A stretch of DNA of 44,985 nucleotides from Streptomyces hygroscopicus subsp. hygroscopicus (GTDB taxonomy: Bacteria > Actinomycetota > Actinomycetes > Streptomycetales > Streptomycetaceae). Shown here piece after piece: positions 15,813-24,355 of this stretch. Each line of letters opens with the position of its first letter. The stretch's first letter is position 1. Position numbers and translations under genes: made by a program. The notes beneath the pieces are model-generated. The model made no database searches. It was not told the DNA's origin and saw only the letters and a program-made list of their open reading frames with translations. Where the stretch lies: assembly GCF_001553455.1 (NCBI RefSeq), contig NZ_BBOX01000248.1:1-44985 (forward strand), written 5' to 3'.

Positions 15813-16102
15813 AAGCGGTTCCGCAGCTCCTCGTACCGCTCACTCGGGCTCTCCCCGCGCTGCTTGGCGGACTCCTCGATGCGGGTCAGCAGCTGCCTGA
15901 TCCGCACGGCATCCATATAGGCGTCGCGCTCCAGCTTCTTGTACGCGGCGGCGGCGGGCCCCTTGTGGTCGTCCGGGTCGACCGACTGCCTCAGATGGCC
16001 GAGACGCTCGATCTGCTCCTCGAGATAACTGAGCATCCCCTCAAGGTCTTTGATGAGATCCGACAGTTCCTGATCCGATACGGACAGTTTGTCTTTACTC
16101 AT
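15785..16102 (-). CDS. WXG100-like helical-hairpin protein, HKG instead of WXG
   Basis: 105 aa, almost wholly helical. Helix 1 (SDLIKDLEGMLSYLEEQIERL), turn DPDDHKGPAAAAY, helix 2 (KKLERDAYMDAVRIRQLLTRIEE). The turn lines up with the WxGPAAxAF turn of type VII secretion substrates, but His46-Lys47-Gly48 replaces W-x-G. Could be an ESX-type substrate or a non-secreted hairpin protein. No secretion genes are in the window. The last 28 bp overlap the end of the 15027 gene on the other strand. ATG at 16102. Confidence 0.6.
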   Translation of the reverse strand: MSKDKLSVSDQELSDLIKDLEGMLSYLEEQIERLGHLRQSVDPDDHKGPAAAAYKKLERDAYMDAVRIRQLLTRIEESAKQRGESPSERYEELRNRFQSLQKSSP

Positions 16103-16284
16103 GTCCCATCCGTCCCTGCCACCCTCCGATCGGCCCATTAGCGGGATGATCGTGCCATGACCGGGGCCGGTGTGGAGAGCCACCCGGAGTTTCTCCTCGG
16201 TCGATCGGCCCGGCGTGGTGGGTCATCGCACCGAGTGTCCCCGGTCCGGGCGGGGACGTCGATGTCCTCGAGTCCGCCCGGAGT

Positions 16285-16497
16285 TCACGTCTCCGGTATC
16301 GCCGCGAGGTGGTCGAGGTGCCCCGCCTTGATGGAGCGGAGCATGGCTCCCAGCTTCGCGGGGGTCGTGGTCACGACGGTGCGGGGGTCGTCGCTCTCGC
16401 GGAGGGCGACGGTCCGGCCCATGAAGGCGAGTTCTATACAGGAGTTGCCGTCCCCCGCGCTGGAATAGGTAGATTTCTGCCAGTTGACCTCGGTCAT
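16285..16497 (-). CDS. DUF397 small protein
   Basis: 70 aa. Typical DUF397 signature: NWQKSTYSSAGDGNSCIELA near the N terminus and VALRESDDP in the middle. ATG at 16497 lies 11 bp after the stop of the XRE gene on the same strand, so the two are co-transcribed. DUF397 proteins are found beside XRE-DUF5753 regulators in many streptomycete pairs (whiJ- and abaA-like clusters) and probably act as partners or antagonists. 16103-16284 shows no gene. Confidence 0.92.
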   Translation of the reverse strand: MTEVNWQKSTYSSAGDGNSCIELAFMGRTVALRESDDPRTVVTTTPAKLGAMLRSIKAGHLDHLAAIPET

Positions 16498-16507
16498 CTC
16501 CACGCCT

Positions 16508-17359
16508 TCACGTCCGCTGAGCGATGTCACGAATGAAATCACGTGACTCCTCCACGGAGAGGGCCGCCTCGGTCGTGCGGTCCAGGACGCCACGGTGGTT
16601 GGCGAGCTGGGACTGCGCGTCGAGGAAGACCGGTCCGTGCGCGGCGTCGAGCTGGGCGGTGTCGAGCTGGGGGACCGCGCCATGGGCGTAGGTGACCGAG
16701 AGTCCGGGCACATGGAACCCTCCGGCCTCGAAGGTCAGTACCCGCACGGTGACGTTCTCGCGCTCGGAGGACTCCAGCAGGCTCTCCAGCTGGGCGCGCA
16801 GGACGTGGGCCGTGCCGAACCGCATGCGCAGCGCCGCCTCGTGGATGATGAAGGTGCACGGCGGCGGATCGTCCCGGTCCAGGATGTCGCGGCGCTTCAT
16901 GCGGTGGGAGAGCCTGCGCCGCAGATCCGTGGCGGACCACTGCGGGACGGTGTAGCTGAGCACCGCCCGCGCGTACTCCTCCGTCTGCAACAGGCCGGGC
17001 ATATGCATGATTTCCAGCACCCGCAGGCTCGTGGCGTAGTACTCCAGCTCGGCAAGGTCGAGCCCGCCGGTGGCGATATGGCCTCGGTACTCCTCCCACC
17101 AGCCGCCCTTGCGCTCCCGGGCCATGGCGACGAGCGCGTCGACGTACGCGCTGTCCGGGCAGGCGTAGATGGCGGCGAGGGCGCGGACCCGCTCCTCGCT
17201 CACCCCGAACCGGGCGAGCTCCAGGTTGGTGATGTGGGTGCGGTTGATACCCAGCCGGTCGGCGGCCTCCTGGATGCTGAGGCCCGCGTCCTCGCGCATT
17301 CTTCTCAATTCTGTTCCGAGCCGGACTTGACGCGCGGTCGGGACGCTTCTGGGTGGCAT
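16508..17359 (-). CDS. XRE-family regulator with DUF5753 domain
   Basis: 283 aa. Helix-turn-helix at ~14-70 (LGTELRRMREDAGLSIQEAADRLG, then NRTHITNLELARFGV), followed by the DUF5753 domain: GLLQTEEYARAVL, ALRMRFG, VTVRVLTFEAGGFHVPG and a late VLDRTTEAALSVEESRDFI. ATG at 17359 is preceded by GGAGGG. First gene of a two-gene unit with DUF397 and divergent from the HATPase gene at 17518; together they form the set seen around whiJ in S. coelicolor (family knowledge). The gap 17360-17517 presumably holds both promoters. Confidence 0.93.
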   Translation of the reverse strand: MPPRSVPTARQVRLGTELRRMREDAGLSIQEAADRLGINRTHITNLELARFGVSEERVRALAAIYACPDSAYVDALVAMARERKGGWWEEYRGHIATGGLDLAELEYYATSLRVLEIMHMPGLLQTEEYARAVLSYTVPQWSATDLRRRLSHRMKRRDILDRDDPPPCTFIIHEAALRMRFGTAHVLRAQLESLLESSERENVTVRVLTFEAGGFHVPGLSVTYAHGAVPQLDTAQLDAAHGPVFLDAQSQLANHRGVLDRTTEAALSVEESRDFIRDIAQRT

Positions 17360-17517
17360 GGCCCTCCGTAACCCCCACGGGGTAAATGTCGAGGAAATTC
17401 AACGGGACCGTAGCAGTTGTTTGCATCGCTGCCCTACCGTGGACTTCGTTGCCGCTACCGCGCGTTGATCGCCGTAACGGTACGCGCGCTGTCGGCCCCT
17501 TCACAGGGAGTTGCCCC

Positions 17518-17988
17518 ATGGATTCCGATCACGAGTCCGACGACCGTCCCCCTCCCCAGCCGTCCGTTCCCTCCCAGGACCCGTACGTCTACACCCTCCA
17601 GAGCGGCCGCCAGGCGACCTCCGCCAAGGTCTGCCGGGACTTCGTCGCCTGTGTCCTGAACTCCGTGGGGCAGGAGGAACTGGCCGATGTGGCGACGCTG
17701 TGCACCTCGGAACTGGCCACCAACGCCTTTCTGCACGCCGAGGGCGACTCCGTGACGCTGCGCGTGGTGATCGAGCCGCCCCGCTGCCGGGTCCTGGTCT
17801 ACGACGCCTCGGCCGAACTCCCCACCGCCGCCCGCCTCCCCGTGGGCGACCGCCTGTACGGTCGCGGTCTCGGACTGGTGGCAGCCCTGGCGGACGCATG
17901 GGGAACGGCGGAGGGGGACGTGGCGGGGCGGTACGCCAAGGGGGTCTGGTTCGAGCTGGCGGTCAAGGAGGAGGACGGCCACAACTAG
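17518..17988 (+). CDS. RsbW-like ATP-binding regulatory protein (HATPase_c_2)
   Basis: 156 aa. GHKL ATPase of the anti-sigma type: N-box CTSELATNAFLHA, LVYDAS, and G-box GRGLGLVAALADAWG near the C terminus. N-terminal ~30 residues are Asp/Pro-rich. ATG at 17518 follows CAGGGAG. These proteins accompany XRE/DUF397 pairs in streptomycetes and may act as anti-sigma factors or partner kinases; no sigma factor is adjacent. Confidence 0.88.
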   Translation: MDSDHESDDRPPPQPSVPSQDPYVYTLQSGRQATSAKVCRDFVACVLNSVGQEELADVATLCTSELATNAFLHAEGDSVTLRVVIEPPRCRVLVYDASAELPTAARLPVGDRLYGRGLGLVAALADAWGTAEGDVAGRYAKGVWFELAVKEEDGHN

Positions 17989-18346
17989 GCCCCGGCGAGG
18001 CGTCGCGGGCCCGCGACGCCCCGCCGGGGCGGGCGCTGCACGAGCCCGCTGGTGCGGGCGCTGTACGTCCTGCCGGGGCGGGGCCTGTACGTCCTGCCGG
18101 TGCGTGGCTCGGGGCGGTCCGCCGGTGCGAGCCGCGACGTTTGCCGGTGTGGGGCCCGCGACGCCCCGCCGGTGCGGGGCTGCGGCGTTCCGCCGGGACG
18201 GGGCCCGGGGCGGTGCACCGGCGCGAGGTCGCGGCGAACCGCCGGGGCGAGCCGCGAACCTCCGCCAGGGCGGGGCCGGAGCGCAGCCGGAGCGGAGCCG
18301 ACCGCGATCCCCACCGGACGGGCCCGTCACTCCGCCCGAGCGGGGC
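17989..18346. repeat. Degenerate repeat region in convergent gap
   Basis: 358 bp between convergent genes with no coding character. Many imperfect copies of GCCCCGCCGGTGCGGGG / CTGTACGTCCTGCCGG units, e.g. 18025-18115 and 18165-18270. Several copies form hairpins (CCCCGCCGG...CGGGG), so it may also end transcription from both sides. Confidence 0.8.
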
Positions 18347-19519
18347 TCAGGCGGGGTGGCCCAGAAGCATCGTGGGGGAGCCCTCCGACCGCGTCAGCAC
18401 GATGGTGCAGGCGTTCCCCCCTTCGAGGCGGAGCTTCTTGCGGAGCTGCTCCGGCTCGACCGCCGAACCGCGCTTCTTGATGGTCGCGATGCCGACTTCC
18501 CGCTCCCGCAGCAGCGCCTTGAGCCTCTTGAGGTTGAAGGGCAGCACGTCCGTGATCTCGTACGCGGTGGCGAACGGCGTCGGGCGCAGCTCGTCCGTCG
18601 TGATGTAGGCGATCGTCGGGTCGATCAGACGGCCCCCGACGCGGGCCGCGACATCGGCGACCAGATGGGCGCGGATGACCGCGCCGTCCGGTTCGTAGAG
18701 CCAGCGGCCGACCGGGCCGGGGCCGGGGCCCGGGAGGTGCGGGGTGCCGATGAGGGTGTGGCCGGCCGGCAGCAGGGTGGCGCGGCGCAGCCCCGGGCGG
18801 GCGGTGCCGAACCACAGGACGGCCTCCTTCACATGGCCGTGGTCCGAGATCCACTCGGCCTCCGCGTCCTCGGGGATCGCCTCGTGCGGAACGCCGGGGG
18901 CGATCTTGAGGGCGGCGCGTGGGGTGGTGCGGGCGGCCTCGACGGCCCAGGAGAGGGGCGGGGAGTACGCCTCGGGGTCGAAGACGCGGCCCCGGCCGCC
19001 GCGCCGGGCCGGGTCGACGAAGACCGCGTCGAAGGGCCGGGTGTCGATGTCGGTGACATCTGCGCAGCGGACCTCGATGAGGTCGGCCAGGCCGAGCGCC
19101 TCGGCGTTGGCGCGGGCGACGGCGCAGGTCAGCGGATCGCGGTCGACGGCGAGTACGGAGATCCCGGCGCGGGCGAGGGCGAGCGCGTCGCCGCCGATCC
19201 CGCAGCACAGATCGGCCACGTGGCGGACGCCGAAGTCGGCGAAGCGGGAGGCGCGGTACGCGGCGACGGAGGTGCGGGTGGACTGCTCGACGCCGTTCGG
19301 CGTGAAGTACATGCGGTACGCGTCCTCGGGACCGAATTTGGCCACCGCCCGCTGCCGCAGCTCGGCCTGGGTCAGGGCCGCCGAGACCAGCGCCGGGGGA
19401 TGGTCGCGGCGCAGCCGGGTCGCGGTGGCGAGCTCCCGCGCCGGGTCGTAGTCGCGGAGCACGGAGAGCAGCGCCTGCCCCTCGTCGCCGAGCAGTGAGT
19501 CGAAGGCGTCAACGTCCAC
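18347..19519 (-). CDS. THUMP-like SAM-dependent methyltransferase
   Basis: 390 aa. Class I methyltransferase: motif I VADLCCGIGGDALALARAG, acidic loop VDRDPLTCAVA, and the catalytic-region DPARRGGRGRVFDPE; before it lies a helical region with FTPNGVEQSTR. The last ~90 residues (LPFNLKRLKALLREREVG, TIKKRGSAVEPEQLRKKL) form the THUMP-like end domain. RNA is a probable substrate (inference). GTG at 19519 preceded by GGGGAG. The start is directly next to the region used by the forward NodB gene. Confidence 0.85.
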   Translation of the reverse strand: MDVDAFDSLLGDEGQALLSVLRDYDPARELATATRLRRDHPPALVSAALTQAELRQRAVAKFGPEDAYRMYFTPNGVEQSTRTSVAAYRASRFADFGVRHVADLCCGIGGDALALARAGISVLAVDRDPLTCAVARANAEALGLADLIEVRCADVTDIDTRPFDAVFVDPARRGGRGRVFDPEAYSPPLSWAVEAARTTPRAALKIAPGVPHEAIPEDAEAEWISDHGHVKEAVLWFGTARPGLRRATLLPAGHTLIGTPHLPGPGPGPVGRWLYEPDGAVIRAHLVADVAARVGGRLIDPTIAYITTDELRPTPFATAYEITDVLPFNLKRLKALLREREVGIATIKKRGSAVEPEQLRKKLRLEGGNACTIVLTRSEGSPTMLLGHPA

Positions 19520-19603
19520 ATGGCCTATTCTCCCCGCTCCCAGGGAGGCATTCGTCCCTTCTCCGGCGCGCGCATTCGTGCCGGGGAGCTGAAGATCGCT
19601 TTT

Positions 19604-20539
19604 ATGATGATCAAATCTGGTGTCTCGAGGTATCTGGTTCTCCCCGTGGCCGCGGCCGTTCTCGCCGGCTGTGGTGGCCAGGGCTCTTCCGGGCCGCACG
19701 GCAAGGGCGCCGATCTCCCGCGTGCGGCCTCCACCACCCCGCACGCCGTGTCCGAAACCTCCGGGGCGCCGCCGTCCGGCAGCGGGCGCGAGGACGGCTC
19801 ACCGCCCTCGGCCCCGTCGGCGACGGACTCGGCGGCGGGGGCGTTCCAGGGTGCGTACCTCCGCTGGGGGCTCGACCGGCCGCTGGCCGCGCCGCCGGCC
19901 CCGCCCGCGGTCAAGCCGCCGCTCGCGGCGGTGTGGCCGCCGGTGTCCGGGCTGCCGACGGTCATCCGGCGGGTCGCCACCACCGATCGGGTGGTTTTCC
20001 TGACGCTCGACGACGGGATCGAGAAGGATCCGGCCTTCGTGGACCAGGTCCGGGACCTCGGTCTGCCGTTCACACAGTTCCTGGAGGACGAGGTGATCGG
20101 CGACCACTACGACTACTTCCGCCGGCTGCGGGAGCTCGGCAACCGGATCGGCAACCACACGCTCACCCACCCCAACCTCGCGGGCAAGGACTTCGAGACC
20201 CAGTTCCACGAGATCTGCGGCCAGCAGGAAGTCCTCCACGACCGCCTCGGCCTGGAGCCCAGCCTCTTCCGCCCGCCCTACGGGGAGTACGACAGGACCA
20301 CGCTGGAGGCGGCGGCGGAGTGCGGACTGCGGAAGGTCGTGCTCTGGCGGGCCGAGATGGAGCCCAAGGGGCTGGTGTACCGCTCGGGAGACGGGCTCCA
20401 GCCGGGGGACATCATCCTCGCCCACTTCCGTGGCCCGGAGCTGCTGGACGGCGCGACGATGACCGACATGATCACTTCGATGCTGCGGGAGATCCAGGAG
20501 CAGGGGTTCACCGTCGCCCGGTTGGAGGACTACATCTGA
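19604..20539 (+). CDS. NodB-domain polysaccharide deacetylase lipoprotein
   Basis: 311 aa from ATG 19604 (a second ATG follows at 19607). Signal peptide with lipobox LAGC, so a lipoprotein. After a Ser/Pro/Ala-rich linker comes the NodB domain: VFLTLDDGIEKD (motif 1 Asp pair), GNRIGNHTLTHPN (HxxxH metal site), LFRPPYGEYD and the late IILAHF. All metal-site residues are present. Probably removes acetyl groups from a cell-wall polymer outside the membrane. A longer frame from 19520 is possible but would not begin with a signal peptide. Confidence 0.88.
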   Translation: MMIKSGVSRYLVLPVAAAVLAGCGGQGSSGPHGKGADLPRAASTTPHAVSETSGAPPSGSGREDGSPPSAPSATDSAAGAFQGAYLRWGLDRPLAAPPAPPAVKPPLAAVWPPVSGLPTVIRRVATTDRVVFLTLDDGIEKDPAFVDQVRDLGLPFTQFLEDEVIGDHYDYFRRLRELGNRIGNHTLTHPNLAGKDFETQFHEICGQQEVLHDRLGLEPSLFRPPYGEYDRTTLEAAAECGLRKVVLWRAEMEPKGLVYRSGDGLQPGDIILAHFRGPELLDGATMTDMITSMLREIQEQGFTVARLEDYI

Positions 20540-20554
20540 GGGCCACCGCGACCC

Positions 20555-20800
20555 CGGACCGGAACGGCTCGCGGCGCCGGAACCGGGGCCCGCGCCCCTG
20601 GACCGGGGCGGCCCGTGGCGCCGGACGTCGGGCGGCCCGTGGTCCTGGACCGGGGCGGCCCGTGACCCCCGGACCGGGGCGGCTCGTGGCGCCGGAACGG
20701 GGCAGCCCGTGGCGCTGGACCTCGGGCGGCCCGCGCCCCCGGACCGGGGCAGCCCGCGACCCCGGCCCGGGGCGGCCCGTGACCCCCGGGACGGGGCACG
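20555..20800. repeat. Degenerate ~27-bp tandem array
   Basis: About eight imperfect copies of CCGGACCGGGGCGGCCCGTGGCGC-type units, variants ending in GTGACCCC or GTGGCGCC. Lies between the NodB gene and the groES promoter, in a 517-bp gap (20540-21056) that otherwise holds only the CIRCE/promoter region. Confidence 0.85.
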
Positions 20801-20881
20801 TACCGAACATGCGAACGAGACGGCCGTAAGGCCGCCATGAGGCGGCGGCGAGGTGCCGATCGGGGGCCGCCACCACGTGGC

Positions 20882-20908
20882 TTGGCACTCTAGTTGACTG
20901 AGTGCTAA
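20882..20908. promoter_or_regulatory. CIRCE operator 1 (HrcA)
   Basis: TTGGCACTC-N9-GAGTGCTAA, one mismatch in the arms from the consensus. It overlaps the -35 element of the groES promoter, as expected for HrcA repression. Confidence 0.95.
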
Positions 20909-20922
20909 CCGCGTCATAATGT
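20894..20922 (+). promoter_or_regulatory. groESL promoter
   Basis: -35 TTGACT (20894-20899), 17-bp spacer, -10 TAATGT (20917-20922); a vegetative (HrdB-type) promoter. Transcription should start near 20930, inside CIRCE 2, leaving a ~125-nt leader before groES. Confidence 0.88.
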
Positions 20923-20927
20923 CGAGG

Positions 20928-20954
20928 CTGGCACTCGGGACCGATGAGTGCCAG
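20928..20954. promoter_or_regulatory. CIRCE operator 2 (HrcA)
   Basis: CTGGCACTC-N9-GAGTGCCAG with perfect 9-bp arms, at the predicted transcription start. Paired CIRCE sites flanking the promoter core allow tight heat-shock control. Confidence 0.93.
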
Positions 20955-21056
20955 GGATACAGCGACGGGCAGGTCCGGCACCCGCGACGACGGATCCACC
21001 TGGTCGCCACCTCAGACAGTTGACCCCGTGAGATCTCCGAAGGGGGAGGTCGGATC

Positions 21057-21365
21057 GTGACGACCACCAGCTCCAAGGTTGCCATCAAGCCGCTCGAGGA
21101 CCGCATCGTGGTCCAGCCGCTCGACGCCGAGCAGACCACGGCTTCGGGCCTGGTCATTCCGGACACCGCCAAGGAGAAGCCCCAGGAGGGCGTCGTCCTG
21201 GCCGTGGGCCCGGGCCGCTTCGAGGACGGCAAGCGCCTTCCGCTCGACGTCTCCGTCGGTGACGTCGTGCTCTACAGCAAGTACGGCGGCACCGAGGTGA
21301 AGTACAGCGGCGAGGAGTACCTCGTCCTCTCGGCTCGCGACGTCCTCGCGATCGTCGAGAAGTAA
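21057..21365 (+). CDS. groES: Co-chaperonin GroES
   Basis: 102 aa, full length. Heptameric lid of the GroEL chaperonin. Evidence: KPLEDRIVVQPLDAEQTTASGLVIP (mobile loop), EGVVLAVGPG and DVVLYSKYGGTEVKYSGEEYL. GTG at 21057 after a strong GGGGGAGGT. Controlled by two CIRCE sites; groEL1 follows 98 bp later in the same operon. Confidence 0.98.
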   Translation: MTTTSSKVAIKPLEDRIVVQPLDAEQTTASGLVIPDTAKEKPQEGVVLAVGPGRFEDGKRLPLDVSVGDVVLYSKYGGTEVKYSGEEYLVLSARDVLAIVEK

Positions 21366-21463
21366 TTAATCACCGAAGTTTTGCCTGTGAGCCGTGCCCC
21401 GGTGCCCGTGTCATCTGAAACCGGGGTCGGGGCGCGGTTCGTTTGAGAGGACATACGCAACTC

Positions 21464-23089
21464 ATGGCGAAGATCCTGAAGTTCGACGAGGACGCCCGTC
21501 GCGCCCTCGAGCGCGGCGTCAACAAGCTTGCGGACACCGTCAAGGTGACGATCGGTCCCCGTGGCCGCAATGTCGTCATCGACAAGAAGTTCGGTGCTCC
21601 GACCATCACCAACGACGGTGTCACGATCGCCCGTGAGGTCGAGGTCGAGGACCCGTACGAGAACCTGGGCGCCCAGCTCGTCAAGGAGGTGGCGACCAAG
21701 ACCAACGACATCGCGGGTGACGGCACCACCACCGCGACCGTGCTGGCCCAGGCGCTGGTCCGCGAGGGTCTGAAGAACGTGGCCGCGGGCGCCTCCCCGG
21801 CCGCCCTCAAGAAGGGCATCGACGCGGCCGTCAAGGCCGTCTCGGACGACCTGCTGGCCACCGCCCGCCCGATCGACTCCAAGTCCGACATCGCCGCCGT
21901 GGCCGCGCTGTCCGCGCAGGACAAGCAGGTCGGCGAGCTGATCGCCGAGGCGATGGACAAGGTCGGCAAGGACGGCGTCATCACCGTCGAGGAGTCCAAC
22001 ACCTTCGGCCTGGAGCTCGACTTCACCGAGGGCATGGCCTTCGACAAGGGTTACCTCTCGCCGTACATGGTCACCGACCAGGAGCGGATGGAGGCCGTCC
22101 TCGAGGACCCGTACATCCTGATCCACCAGGGCAAGATCTCCTCCATCCAGGACCTGCTGCCGCTCCTGGAGAAGGTCATCCAGGCCAACGCCAGCAAGCC
22201 GCTGCTGATCATCGCCGAGGACGTGGAGGGCGAGGCCCTGTCCACCCTCGTCGTCAACAAGATCCGCGGCACCTTCAACGCCGTCGCGGTGAAGGCCCCG
22301 GGCTTCGGCGACCGCCGTAAGGCCATGCTCGGCGACATCGCCACCCTTACGGGCGGCACCGTCATCGCCGAGGAGGTCGGCCTCAAGCTCGACCAGGTCG
22401 GCCTGGACGTGCTGGGCACCGCCCGCCGCGTGACGGTCACCAAGGACGACACCACGATCGTCGACGGTGGCGGCAAGGCGGACGAGGTCACCGGCCGCGT
22501 CGCCCAGATCAAGGCCGAGATCGAGGCCACGGACTCCGACTGGGACCGCGAGAAGCTCCAGGAGCGGCTCGCGAAGCTGGCCGGCGGCGTGTGCGTGATC
22601 CGCGTGGGCGCGGCCACCGAGGTCGAGCTCAAGGAGAAGAAGCACCGCCTGGAGGACGCCATCTCCGCGACCCGCGCCGCGGTCGAGGAGGGCATCGTCT
22701 CCGGTGGTGGCTCCGCGCTGGTCCACGCCGCCAAGGTGCTGGAGAACAGCCTGGACCTGACGGGCGACGAGGCCACCGGTGTCGCGGTGGTCCGCCGCGC
22801 CGCGGTCGAGCCGCTGCGCTGGATCGCCGAGAACGCCGGCCTCGAGGGCTACGTCATCACCTCGAAGGTCGCCGAGCTGGACAAGGGCCACGGCTACAAC
22901 GCCGCGACCGAGGAGTACGGCGACCTGGTGAAGGCCGGCGTCATCGACCCGGTCAAGGTCACCCGCTCCGCGCTGGAGAACGCGGCGTCGATCGCCTCGC
23001 TGCTGCTCACCACCGAGACCCTGGTGGTCGAGAAGCCGGCCGAGGAAGAGGCCGAGGCCGCCGGCCACGGCCACGGTCACGCGCACTGA
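21464..23089 (+). CDS. groEL1: Chaperonin GroEL1 (His-rich tail)
   Basis: 541 aa. ATP-driven folding chamber. Evidence: TIGPRGRNVVIDKKFGAP, DGVTIAREVE, NDIAGDGTTTATVLAQA (ATP loop) and VEEGIVSGGGSALVHA. The end EEEAEAAGHGHGHAH is a His-rich tail, the mark of actinobacterial GroEL1, in contrast to the Gly-Gly-Met tail of GroEL2. ATG with GAGAGG upstream. A strong hairpin ends the operon at 23108. Confidence 0.98.
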   Translation: MAKILKFDEDARRALERGVNKLADTVKVTIGPRGRNVVIDKKFGAPTITNDGVTIAREVEVEDPYENLGAQLVKEVATKTNDIAGDGTTTATVLAQALVREGLKNVAAGASPAALKKGIDAAVKAVSDDLLATARPIDSKSDIAAVAALSAQDKQVGELIAEAMDKVGKDGVITVEESNTFGLELDFTEGMAFDKGYLSPYMVTDQERMEAVLEDPYILIHQGKISSIQDLLPLLEKVIQANASKPLLIIAEDVEGEALSTLVVNKIRGTFNAVAVKAPGFGDRRKAMLGDIATLTGGTVIAEEVGLKLDQVGLDVLGTARRVTVTKDDTTIVDGGGKADEVTGRVAQIKAEIEATDSDWDREKLQERLAKLAGGVCVIRVGAATEVELKEKKHRLEDAISATRAAVEEGIVSGGGSALVHAAKVLENSLDLTGDEATGVAVVRRAAVEPLRWIAENAGLEGYVITSKVAELDKGHGYNAATEEYGDLVKAGVIDPVKVTRSALENAASIASLLLTTETLVVEKPAEEEAEAAGHGHGHAH

Positions 23090-23107
23090 CGTCCGGCCCA
23101 CGCAAGC

Positions 23108-23143
23108 CGAAGGCGCGGCCGCCCACAGGCGGCCGCGCCTTCG
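23108..23143. terminator. Strong hairpin terminator after groEL1
   Basis: Perfect 16-bp stem CGAAGGCGCGGCCGCC / GGCGGCCGCGCCTTCG with a CACA loop, 18 bp after groEL1. No U-run follows, as is usual in streptomycetes. It lies between convergent groEL1 and the SDR gene, so may serve both. Confidence 0.88.
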
Positions 23144-23194
23144 CGTATGCCGGTCCGGGTCCCCGGTCTCGCGTATGCCGGTCCGGGTCCCCGG
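23141..23194. repeat. Two-copy 26-bp direct repeat next to terminator
   Basis: TCGCGTATGCCGGTCCGGGT followed by CCCCGG occurs at 23141-23166 and again at 23169-23194 without change. The first copy starts in the terminator stem. Confidence 0.85.
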
Positions 23195-23236
23195 ACCGTT
23201 CCTCCCGGAAGGGCTGCGTCCCGGCGCCCCCGGGCG

Positions 23237-24010
23237 CTATGCCTTCGCCGGGGGACGGCCGACCTTGGCGGAGATGGAGGAGATGGCCGAGCGCGGGGCC
23301 AGCTTGGCCAGGCCCGTCATCGCCTTGTAGCGGGGGTCCGGGATGGACAGCGACTTGCCCCGGGCGAAGTCCTTCAGGGCCACCGCGACCAGCCGGTCCG
23401 CGTCCAGCCACATCCAGCTCGGCACGTTGTCCGGCTTGATCCCGGCCCGCGCGTGGAACTCGGTACGGACGAACCCCGGGCACAGCGCCATCAGCCGCAC
23501 CCCCGAGCGCGCCAGGTCCTTCGCCGCGCCCTGGGTGAACTGCACGACCCACGCCTTGCTCGCCCCGTACGTCCCGCGCGGGAAGAAGGCCGCGATCGAC
23601 GCCACATTGATCACTCCGCCGCGCCCCCGGCTGCGCATGGTCTCGGCCGCCGCGCTGGTCAGCCGCAGCACCGCCTCGCAGTGCAGCTTCAGCATCCGCA
23701 GCTCATCGGCGATCGGCACCTCCAGATAGCGGTCGCGATTGCCGAATCCGGCGTTGTTGACGAGCAGGTCGACCGGGTGGGTGCGGTCCCCCAGCCGGGC
23801 CTCGACCGCAGCGATCCCGTCCTCCTCGGACAGGTCCGCCACCAGCACGTCCGCCTCCACGCCGTGCCGGTCGTGCAGATCCGTCGCCTGTTCCCGCAGC
23901 CGCTTCTCGTCGCGTGCGACGAGCACCAGGTTGTGCCCGTCGGCGGCGAGCCGGCCCGCGAAGGCGGCGCCGATGCCCGCCGTGGTTCCGGTAATCAATG
24001 CAGTCGTCAT
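23237..24010 (-). CDS. Short-chain dehydrogenase/reductase (SDR)
   Basis: 257 aa, classical SDR. Cofactor loop TGTTAGIG (7-14), VLVADLSEEDG, NNAGFG, catalytic Ser in VINVASIAAFFP and the YGASK pair; PGFVRTEFH after. The ARDEKRL segment after strand 2 (Arg) suggests NADPH. C-terminal extension (VAVALKDFARGKSLSIP) resembles the DltE/YqjQ-like group (ketone or fatty-acyl substrates). Convergent with groEL1. Confidence 0.93.
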   Translation of the reverse strand: MTTALITGTTAGIGAAFAGRLAADGHNLVLVARDEKRLREQATDLHDRHGVEADVLVADLSEEDGIAAVEARLGDRTHPVDLLVNNAGFGNRDRYLEVPIADELRMLKLHCEAVLRLTSAAAETMRSRGRGGVINVASIAAFFPRGTYGASKAWVVQFTQGAAKDLARSGVRLMALCPGFVRTEFHARAGIKPDNVPSWMWLDADRLVAVALKDFARGKSLSIPDPRYKAMTGLAKLAPRSAISSISAKVGRPPAKA

Positions 24011-24145
24011 ACGCGCACGTTATCGGCCACGGCGGGCCCCGTCGGACCGCCGAGCGGGGCCGCGGAGCGATCTGAGCCGGAATGAACACTTCCGTCTGTC
24101 GGACCGGACGCCTCCCCGGGGAAACCGGAAGGTAGCCCGTGCCGG

Positions 24146-24335
24146 AAAGCGGACGCGGGCTCACCGGGAAGCGGACGCGGGCTCACCGGGAAGCGGACGC
24201 GGGCTCACCGGGAAGCGGGCGGCACGCCTCCGTTAAGCGGGCGGAAAGCGGGCGGAAAGCGGGCGGGACGTCGCTGCGAAGCGGGACTGAAGCGGGCGTG
24301 AAGCGGTCGTAAAGCGGGCCGGAAGCCGCCGGGGA
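24146..24335. repeat. 22-bp tandem repeat and degenerate GAAGCGGGC array
   Basis: Three near-identical 22-bp units (gAAGCGGACGCGGGCTCACCGG) at 24146-24167, 24168-24189 and 24190-24211, then ten or so decayed GAAGCGGGC(G) copies to 24335. This fills the gap between the SDR start and the MOSC stop; no gene is present in 24011-24355. Confidence 0.92.
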
Positions 24336-24355
24336 GCGCCTGGTTCGGCGTCCCG

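Noticed and set aside
24146..24211. 22-bp repeats as a CRISPR array
   Set aside because: Units are directly joined with no spacers and decay into a simple GAAGCGGGC array; no cas genes are present.
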